Below are positions 7,115-11,998 of a DNA stretch of 11,998 nt, piece by piece. The stretch comes from Gemmatimonadota bacterium. Its GTDB lineage: Bacteria; Gemmatimonadota; Gemmatimonadetes; Longimicrobiales; RSA9. The notes beneath the pieces were generated by a model, which saw only the letters and a list, made by a program, of their open reading frames with translations, did not search any database and was not told where the DNA came from. The translations under genes and the position numbers were made by a program. Location of the stretch: the NCBI GenBank assembly GCA_012027055.1, contig VEPF01000164.1:615-12612 (forward strand), in the 5' to 3' direction. How positions within the stretch are numbered: position 1 is the stretch's first letter; each line of letters starts with the position of its first letter.

Positions 7115-7206
7115 GCTTCAGCTTCCGAACGAGATTCGAGTGCCACGATCCACCGACCGCAGCACGACCGCGCAACCGGTTTCGGCGCGTCCGGGCAAGC
7201 CGCGAT

Positions 7207-8598
7207 TCATGCGCTGGGCGCGGCCCCGAGCGCCTGCCGCGCGCGCTCGACCAGCTCCCGCGCCGCCTCGGGCGATGGGGCTTCCGCGATGATCCGCAGG
7301 ATCGGCTCGGTGCCGGACGCCCGCAAATGCAGCCAGCGCCGCTCCTCCGGCCAGTCCAGCCGCAGTCCGTCCTGCCGGTCCGAAAGCGGCGCGCCCAGCT
7401 CCCGCTCGAGCGTTGCATACGCATCCTCGAGCGAGCCCGCGTCGCGCGGCAGCTTGTCCTTCACGATGGTGTAGGGCGTGTGCTCCGCGACCAGTGCCGA
7501 GAGTGGCCGCGCCCGCTCCAGCAGCAGCTGCAGCACCAGGGCCACGGCGACCGCGGCATCGCGCGTGAGGTGCACGTCCGGCAGGATCACGCCGCCATTC
7601 CCCTCGCCGCCGATCACCGCGCCGGCCCGTTCCATGGCCCGCGCCACGTTGATCTCGCCCACCGGCGCCCGCAGCAGCGCCACACCGGCCGCGTTGGCCA
7701 CGTCCTCCAGCACCCGGCTGGTGGACAGGTTGGTCACCACCGGACCGGGCCGGTGCTGCAGCACCAGCTGCGCCGCCAGCGCCAGCGTGAAGTCCTCGCC
7801 GATGGCCCGGCCGGCATCGCTCACCAGGGACAGCCGGTCCGCATCGGGATCCGTGGCAAAGCCGACGTCCGCTCCGGCCGCGCGCACGGCCGTCTCCAAC
7901 TCCCCGAGGTTCTCCGCCACCGGCTCCGGCGCGCGCGGGAAGCGGCCATCCGGCTCGAGATTGAGGCCGACGACGTCGCAGCCGAGCGCCTCGAGCAGCC
8001 GCGGCAGGATTACGCCACCGGCGCCGCGGACGCAATCCAGCACCACCCGGAAGCGGCGCTTCCGGAGTCCGTCGAGATCCAGGTACGGGATGCGCAGCAC
8101 GGCAGCCAGGTGCCGGTCCACGGCGTGCGCGTCCACGGTCACCGTGCCCAGCTCGTGCCAGCGCGCCCGACGGATCTCCCGGTCCGCGACGAACGCGCGC
8201 ATCGCAGGCGCTTCCTCCGCGTCCAGGAACATGCCGACGCGCGATGCGAACTTGAGCGCGTTCCACTCGACCGGATTGTGGCTGGCCGTCACCACGATCC
8301 CGCCCGCGGCCCGGTGATGCCGGATCGCGAAGAGCGTGGTCGGCGTCGGGATGAGGCCGGCATCGATGACGTCGCACCCCACCGACTGCAGCCCGGCCTT
8401 GACCGCCTGCAGCAGCATTGGGCCCGTGGGACGCGAGTCGCGGCCGAGCACGACCAGCGGCCGCGCCTCGCCCGTGGTCTCGCGCAGGTACGCACCGAAT
8501 GCCGCGGCAAAGCGGGCCACGACCTCGGGGGTGAGGCCGTCACCGACCCGGCCGCGAACCCCGGACACGGAGACCATCAAGTCGGGCGGGATATGCAT
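7207..8598 (-). CDS. glmM: Phosphoglucosamine mutase-type phosphohexomutase
   Basis: Alpha-D-phosphohexomutase of 463 residues, most likely converting glucosamine-6-P to glucosamine-1-P given that glmS follows directly. All four active-site elements are visible: the phosphoserine loop TASHNP (S106), the metal-binding DPDADR (250-255), the sugar-binding GEGNGGVI (331-338) and the phosphate-binding RASGTEPILR (426-435). The N-terminus MVSVSGVRGRVGDGLTPEVV, with WNALK after the serine loop and GEGNGG in place of GEQSGH, differs from the E. coli GlmM type (GTDGIRG) and resembles the FCB/archaeal-like subgroup. Substrate could therefore be glucosamine-P, mannose-P or glucose-P; the neighbour favours the first. 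Start taken as ATG 8598, with GGGAG about ten bases upstream; an upstream in-frame TTG at 8625 would add nine residues but is not family-like. Confidence 0.88.
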   Translation of the reverse strand: MHIPPDLMVSVSGVRGRVGDGLTPEVVARFAAAFGAYLRETTGEARPLVVLGRDSRPTGPMLLQAVKAGLQSVGCDVIDAGLIPTPTTLFAIRHHRAAGGIVVTASHNPVEWNALKFASRVGMFLDAEEAPAMRAFVADREIRRARWHELGTVTVDAHAVDRHLAAVLRIPYLDLDGLRKRRFRVVLDCVRGAGGVILPRLLEALGCDVVGLNLEPDGRFPRAPEPVAENLGELETAVRAAGADVGFATDPDADRLSLVSDAGRAIGEDFTLALAAQLVLQHRPGPVVTNLSTSRVLEDVANAAGVALLRAPVGEINVARAMERAGAVIGGEGNGGVILPDVHLTRDAAVAVALVLQLLLERARPLSALVAEHTPYTIVKDKLPRDAGSLEDAYATLERELGAPLSDRQDGLRLDWPEERRWLHLRASGTEPILRIIAEAPSPEAARELVERARQALGAAPSA

Positions 8599-8641
8599 CA
8601 GGGTAAAACTCCCGAAAGGGGCCAACGGATTCTGCTCTCGT

Positions 8642-9298
8642 CTAGCGGGGTAGATTCTCCACCAACAAGTGCACGATGCTATCCGGGTTGTCGGCGTTCA
8701 GCCAGTGACCGCCGGCGACATCATGCACGCGGACGCGGCCGGCCGCACCGGCCCGGTGCGCGCGGCTCACGACTTCCGGCGCCATCACCGAGGACTCGGT
8801 GGCGCGCACGAAGTGGATCTCGAGGCCGGGCGGCGGGGCTTCCACGATGGCCCAGGCATCCGTCTCGAAGAAGCTCCGCAGCAGCGCCTCCAGCGCGTCC
8901 AGATCGAAGCGCCAGCGGTACCGGCCATCGACGAAGTGAAGGTTGGTGGCCAGCCACAGTGCGGTTGGCAGCGCGACCCTGCTCCCGGTCAGCGCGCCGA
9001 TCAGCTCTTCCCGCGTGGCGAAGGCGTCCGGCAGATGCCGCAGCGCCAACAGCATCTGCCAGGCGCTGCCGGCGGGCGGGCGTGCTTCGGGAGTCGAGTC
9101 GATGATCCAGAGCTGGCGGATGCGATCCCGTAGCTCGGGCAGCCCGCCGGCGAGAAGCGCGACCTTGCCGCCGAAGGAATGGCCCAGCAGCGCGTCCGGC
9201 GGGTGGTGCGCGCGCGGTGCGGAGCAAGGGCCGGTCCGCTTTGCGGGCGGAGGCAGCCCTGCCGTATCATCCGGCTCCACCTCAGCGGACGGTGCCAT
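8642..9298 (-). CDS. Alpha/beta hydrolase lacking its N-terminal part
   Basis: The C-terminal two thirds of an alpha/beta-fold hydrolase. Clear homology begins at PPDALLGHSFGGKVALLAGG, the nucleophile elbow (S41 counted from the ATG at 9298). It then shows RQLWIIDSTP (D67, a possible catalytic acid), a cap region with LATNLHFVDGRYRWRFDLDALEALL, LEIHFVRATESSVM, and VAGGHWLNADNPDSIVHLL with the catalytic His (H198). The first four strands and the HG oxyanion segment that should precede the elbow (roughly 80-90 residues) are absent. Upstream of the elbow only about 90 bp of unrelated, proline-rich frame remain before the oppositely directed PLP-enzyme gene starts. The true start is uncertain: ATG 9298 is the best in-frame choice and no ribosome site is evident. 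It lies 43 bp before the GlmM-type gene, same direction. It is probably a truncated remnant, though the remaining frame is intact. Confidence 0.7.
   Translation of the reverse strand: MAPSAEVEPDDTAGLPPPAKRTGPCSAPRAHHPPDALLGHSFGGKVALLAGGLPELRDRIRQLWIIDSTPEARPPAGSAWQMLLALRHLPDAFATREELIGALTGSRVALPTALWLATNLHFVDGRYRWRFDLDALEALLRSFFETDAWAIVEAPPPGLEIHFVRATESSVMAPEVVSRAHRAGAAGRVRVHDVAGGHWLNADNPDSIVHLLVENLPR
9241..9270 (+). promoter_or_regulatory. Possible sigma70-type promoter of the PLP-enzyme gene
   Basis: TTGCGG at 9241-9246 and TATCAT at 9265-9270, separated by 18 bp. The -10 box differs from consensus at one position, the -35 box is weaker. It would start transcription about 20 bases before the ATG at 9297. 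It is the only AT-rich hexamer of this kind in the gap. Confidence 0.4.
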
Positions 9299-10454
9299 GG
9301 GCAACGACAGCAAACACCGGTTCGGCACCCGCGCGATCCACGCGGGGCAACACCCGGACGCCAGCACGGGCGCGATCATGCCGCCCATCTACCAGACCTC
9401 CACGTACGTGCAGCCGAAGCTGGGCGAGCCGCTGCACGGGTACGAGTACGCGCGCGTCCAGAACCCGACGCGCGAGGCGCTGGAACGGAACGTGGCCGCG
9501 CTCGAGTCCGGCACGCACGGGATCGCGTTCGCGAGCGGCATGGCCGCGATCGAGGCGTTCGTGAAGCGGCGCTCGGCAGGCGACCACGTGGTCTACGAGG
9601 AGAACGTCTACGGCGGCACGCACCGGCTGTTCGTGATGGTGCTGCAGCGGCTGGGCCTCGCGTTCACTTCGGTGGACTCGAGCGATCCGGACGCGCTCCG
9701 CGCGGCCATCCGGCCGAACACCAGGCTGGTGCACATCGAGACGCCTACCAATCCGATGATGAAGGTGACGGACCTGGCCGCGAGCGCGGAGATCGTGCGC
9801 GCGGCCGGCGCCACCCTGATCGTGGACAACACCTTCGCATCGCCCTTCAACCAGCGGCCGCTCGAGCTGGGGGCGCACGCGGTGGTGCACTCGAGCACCA
9901 AGTACCTGAACGGCCACAGCGACGTCATCGGCGGCATCATCGTGACCAGCGATGACACGATCGCGGCCGAGCTGCGCTTCCTGCAAAAGGCGGCGGGCGC
10001 GGTGCCGGGCCCGTTCGACGCGTGGCTGGTGCTGCGCGGGCTCAAGACGCTGCACGTGCGCAAGGAGCGCCACAACGCCAACGGCCAGCGCGTCGCCGAG
10101 TTCCTGGCGGAGCGGTTCGGGCCGGAGCGGGTGTTCTACCCGGGCCTCCCGACGCATCCGCAGCACCAGCTGGCGCGACGCCAGATGCGCGGCTTCACGG
10201 GGATGGTGAGCGTGGACACGGGCTCGCTGCAGCGGGCCAGCCGGCTGGTGCAGGCCACCCGCCTCTTCTCGCTCGCGGAGTCGCTGGGCGGGGTGGAGTC
10301 GCTGGTCGGCCATCCGGCCATCATGACGCACGCGGCGGTGCCGAAAGAGATGCGGGACCGCATGGGAGTCACCGAGGGGCTGGTGCGATTCTCGGTGGGG
10401 AGCGAGGACGTCGAGGACCTGCTCGCGGACCTGGAGCAGGCGCTGGAGGCCTGA
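9297..10454 (+). CDS. Cystathionine gamma-synthase/gamma-lyase-type PLP enzyme
   Basis: Cys/Met-metabolism PLP enzyme of 385 residues, cytosolic, expected to act on cystathionine or O-activated homoserine. It shows FGTRAIHAGQHPDASTGA, PIYQTSTY, YEYARVQNPTREALERNVAALE, FASGMAAIEA, YGGTHRLF (Y105), IETPTNP, LIVDNTFASPFNQRP (D177) and the PLP-lysine motif HSSTKYLNGHSDVIGG (K202). Glu334 in SLAESLGGVESL is the residue that in gamma-synthases and cystathionine gamma-lyases favours cystathionine-type substrates over methionine. The C-terminal half (GAVPGPFDAWLVLRGLKTLH, YPGLPTHPQH, GHPAIMTHA) reads much like animal cystathionine gamma-lyase, so metB and mccB/CTH-type activity cannot be separated by eye. 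The start MGNDSKHRFGTRAIHAG matches the family N-terminus. The ATG lies in a CCATGG whose opposite strand is the candidate start of the truncated hydrolase. Confidence 0.93.
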   Translation: MGNDSKHRFGTRAIHAGQHPDASTGAIMPPIYQTSTYVQPKLGEPLHGYEYARVQNPTREALERNVAALESGTHGIAFASGMAAIEAFVKRRSAGDHVVYEENVYGGTHRLFVMVLQRLGLAFTSVDSSDPDALRAAIRPNTRLVHIETPTNPMMKVTDLAASAEIVRAAGATLIVDNTFASPFNQRPLELGAHAVVHSSTKYLNGHSDVIGGIIVTSDDTIAAELRFLQKAAGAVPGPFDAWLVLRGLKTLHVRKERHNANGQRVAEFLAERFGPERVFYPGLPTHPQHQLARRQMRGFTGMVSVDTGSLQRASRLVQATRLFSLAESLGGVESLVGHPAIMTHAAVPKEMRDRMGVTEGLVRFSVGSEDVEDLLADLEQALEA

Positions 10455-10524
10455 AACGGGGCCACAGCCCGGGGCGTACGGGGTGGGGGCGTTGCGAGGG
10501 TAACTCGAGGACAGGACGTCGCAT

Positions 10525-11508
10525 ATGGACACGATCCATCCGAAGACCCGCCGCATCCTGCGCGACATCGATTCGGCGAGCTGGGAGCACCCGGCAGACC
10601 GCGCGGCGTTGCAGGCGGCGAGGCGCATACCGGGCTTCGACCTGGTGCTCAGGAAGCTGTTCGGGCTGTTCGGCGAGCGCCCGATCCGGCTGGCCTTCCA
10701 GGCGAACGGCGTGAAGGTGGGGCCGCACCAGTACCCGCAGCTGTGGGAACGCTACCTCGAGGTGTGCCAGACGCTGGACGTGAAGGAACCGTACGACCTG
10801 TTCGTCTCGCAGACCCCGCTGGTGAACGCGGGCGCCTACGGCATGGACCGGCCGTTCATCGTGCTGAACAGCGGCTCGCTGACGCTGCTCGAGGGCGATG
10901 AGGTGAGCTACCTGCTCGGTCACGAGCTGGGGCACATCCTGTCCGGCCACGTGCTGTACCGCACCATGATCGTACTGCTGATCCAGCTGGCGCAGCTCGG
11001 TTTCCCGGTGGTGGGGCTCGCGGCCCGCGCGATCCTGGTGGCGCTGCTCGAGTGGAGCCGCAAGGCGGAGCTCTCCTCCGACCGCGCCGGCCTGCTCACC
11101 GTGCAGAACCCGGACGCGGTGCTCACCGGCTTCATGAAGCTGGCGGGCGGCGTACCCGGCATGGAATCGGCGCTCGACCTGAACGAGTTCATGACGCAGG
11201 CGGAAGCGTACCGGAAGAGCGAGGACGTAGCCGACGTGGTCTTCAAGGTGCTCAACCTCCTCGGCGCCACGCACCCCTTCCACGTGCTCCGCGCCGCCGA
11301 GATCCGCGACTGGATCGAGGCGGGAGAATACGATCGAGTGATGAGGGGGGAGTACCGGCGGCGCTCCGATGGGCCGACGGCGTACGCGGAGGATTTGCGG
11401 GCCGCCCAGCAGGCCTACAAGGAAGATGCTCAGGACCTGGTACGTGAATTCAGGGACGCCCTCAAGGGAGCGCGGGATCGGTTCACGGAAGGGTTCAAGA
11501 AGTCCTGA
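10525..11508 (+). CDS. M48-type zinc metallopeptidase
   Basis: Zinc-dependent peptidase of 327 residues in the M48 (Ste24/HtpX-like) group. The metal site is complete: LLGHELGHILSGH (HELGH at 133-137) with the third ligand in KAELSSDRAGLL (E182, with D186 completing the ExxxD motif). A hydrophobic stretch about 147-175 (IVLLIQLAQLGFPVVGLAARAI) between these motifs may associate with the membrane, as in other M48 proteins. There is no signal peptide; the N-terminal ~90 residues precede a FVSQTPLVNAGAYG segment and FIVLNSGSLTLLEGDEVSYL typical of the fold. The C-terminal ~100 residues are charged and helical, ending RDRFTEGFKKS. The ATG at 10525 has AGGA eight bases upstream. It lies 70 bp after the PLP-enzyme gene, same direction, with no functional link apparent. 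Likely a role in membrane protein quality control, but substrate is unknown. Confidence 0.88.
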   Translation: MDTIHPKTRRILRDIDSASWEHPADRAALQAARRIPGFDLVLRKLFGLFGERPIRLAFQANGVKVGPHQYPQLWERYLEVCQTLDVKEPYDLFVSQTPLVNAGAYGMDRPFIVLNSGSLTLLEGDEVSYLLGHELGHILSGHVLYRTMIVLLIQLAQLGFPVVGLAARAILVALLEWSRKAELSSDRAGLLTVQNPDAVLTGFMKLAGGVPGMESALDLNEFMTQAEAYRKSEDVADVVFKVLNLLGATHPFHVLRAAEIRDWIEAGEYDRVMRGEYRRRSDGPTAYAEDLRAAQQAYKEDAQDLVREFRDALKGARDRFTEGFKKS

Positions 11509-11520
11509 GCGTCTTCCAGT

Positions 11521-11596
11521 GCCAAGTGCCAAGGGCCAAGCGCCAGGACCTTGGCACTTCATGGCGCTTGGCCCTTGGCCCTTGGAGCTTGCGAAG
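11521..11596 (+). repeat. Facing heptamer arrays forming a 24-bp inverted repeat
   Basis: The gap before purD is almost entirely repeat. The left half is four tandem heptamers of form GCCARGN or GCCAAGN (11521-11548). The right half carries copies of TGGNNCT at 11552-11558 and, after TCA, tandemly from 11562 to 11589, ending in a decayed copy. The halves are reverse complements: 11522-11545 pairs with 11562-11585 at 23 of 24 positions around a 16-base loop. An alternative perfect 11-bp hairpin pairs AAGTGCCAAGG (11524-11534) with CCTTGGCACTT (11549-11559). No T-run follows, so a classical terminator is not indicated. Confidence 0.85.
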
Positions 11597-11597
11597 C

Positions 11598-11998
11598 ATG
11601 AAGATTCTGATCGTCGGCGCCGGCGGGCGCGAACATGCTCTCCTGTGGAAGCTGCAGCGGGACGCCCCCGCGGCTGAACTGTTCATCACGCAGGGGAACG
11701 GCGGGACCGGTTCGCTGGCGACATCGCTACCGCTCGATCCTGGTGACACGCCGGGCATCGCGGCCTGGTGCGGGGCGCAGGGCGCCAATCTCGTGGTGGT
11801 CGGGCCAGAGGCACCGCTGGCGGAGGGGCTCGTGGACGTGCTGGCGAGCCAGGGCGTGCCGGCATTCGGGCCCACGCGGGCGGCGGCGAGGATCGAGTCC
11901 TCGAAGGCGTATGCCAAGGCGCTGATGCAGCGCGTCGGAGTGCCGACCGCGGCTTTCCGGACGTTCACGGAGCTGGCGCCGCACGCGCGGATGAACGC
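11598..11998 (+). CDS. purD: Phosphoribosylamine-glycine ligase, cut by window edge
   Basis: GAR synthetase, joining glycine to 5-phosphoribosylamine with ATP in de novo purine synthesis. The visible 133 residues start MKILIVGAGGREHALLWKL, the hallmark N-terminus. They continue with FITQGNGGTG, VVVGPEAPLAEGLVDVLASQ, GVPAFGPTRAAARIESSKAYAK and GVPTAAF, covering the N-domain up to the beginning of the ATP-grasp part. The remainder (about 290 residues in a normal PurD) lies beyond the edge. The ATG at 11598 is supported by family alignment and by GGAG at 11584-11587. That GGAG partly overlaps the foot of the large inverted repeat just upstream, which could affect translation. Confidence 0.96.
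   Translation, partial: MKILIVGAGGREHALLWKLQRDAPAAELFITQGNGGTGSLATSLPLDPGDTPGIAAWCGAQGANLVVVGPEAPLAEGLVDVLASQGVPAFGPTRAAARIESSKAYAKALMQRVGVPTAAFRTFTELAPHARMN

Noticed and set aside
7115..7206. Possible glmS ribozyme/riboswitch upstream of glmS
   Set aside because: Only 92 bp are available, shorter than the known ribozyme, no recognisable core, and the class is mainly found in Firmicutes.
5222..7474. 750-codon plus-strand frame opposite glmS
   Set aside because: Shadow of glmS, whose motifs are canonical from end to end on the minus strand.
8599..8625. TTG start at 8625 for the GlmM-type gene
   Set aside because: The nine extra residues are not conserved, and the ATG at 8598 has a GGGAG at acceptable distance.
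10455..10524. Short GC-rich hairpin (GGGC/GCCC) after the PLP-enzyme gene as a terminator
   Set aside because: Only a 4-bp stem with no T-run; such stems are common by chance here.
9282..10628. Long minus-strand frame opposite the PLP-enzyme gene
   Set aside because: Histidine/arginine-rich shadow translation; the plus strand has the conserved protein. It does not supply the missing hydrolase N-terminus.
11509..11597. Rho-independent terminator between the peptidase gene and purD
   Set aside because: The stem is strong but no T-run follows on either side, and the heptamer periodicity is a better description.
1..11998. CRISPR arrays, tRNA or rRNA genes, prophage or toxin-antitoxin modules
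   Set aside because: No regularly spaced repeats, no tRNA-like T-loop/acceptor pattern and no matching protein families were seen on either strand.

Overview
The window is about 12 kb of very GC-rich, densely coding bacterial chromosome (roughly 68-70% G+C by eye), mostly housekeeping metabolism. The best guess for the source is an environmental FCB-group bacterium such as a member of Gemmatimonadota. That rests on base composition and on a GlmM-type mutase with FCB-style motifs (TASHNP followed by WNALK; GEGNGG), so it is a moderate inference and not an identification.

Layout. From 1 to about 9300 every cellular gene lies on the minus strand, interrupted by one plus-strand insertion-sequence-like element. 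In transcription order the minus-strand genes are: an N-terminally truncated alpha/beta hydrolase (9298-8642), a GlmM-type phosphoglucosamine mutase (8598-7207), glmS (7114-5279), a stand-alone GyrI-like ligand-binding protein (5222-4719), the inserted element (3674-4660, opposite orientation), then a compact run dtd (3572-3129), maf (3124-2516), mtnA (2519-1461) and glpK (1464 running off the left edge). From 9297 to the right edge genes are on the plus strand: a cystathionine gamma-synthase/lyase-type PLP enzyme (9297-10454), an M48-type metallopeptidase (10525-11508) and the start of purD (11598 to the edge).

How the genes work together. GlmS and the GlmM-type mutase make glucosamine-6-P and glucosamine-1-P, the precursors of UDP-GlcNAc for cell wall. 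dtd, maf, mtnA and glpK are packed with a 4-bp gap and two 4-base start/stop overlaps, so they probably form one transcript. They cover removal of D-aminoacyl-tRNA, NTP pool cleaning, methionine salvage and glycerol use, with no single shared pathway. The PLP enzyme (sulfur amino acids) and purD (purines) are ordinary biosynthesis.

The unusual parts are: (i) an IS1595/ISXO2-like element with imperfect 21-bp terminal inverted repeats, whose transposase keeps its zinc ribbon, helix-turn-helix region and fold landmarks but appears to lack all expected catalytic acidic/Asn residues, and whose reading frame runs through the right repeat into the gyrI-like gene; (ii) an 89-bp gap before purD filled with facing arrays of heptamers that form a near-perfect 24-bp inverted repeat and an alternative 11-bp hairpin; (iii) a hydrolase missing its N-terminal part exactly where the divergent PLP-enzyme gene begins, the two possible ATGs sharing one CCATGG. 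No tRNA, rRNA or CRISPR array was seen, and no gene-free stretch exceeds 300 bases.
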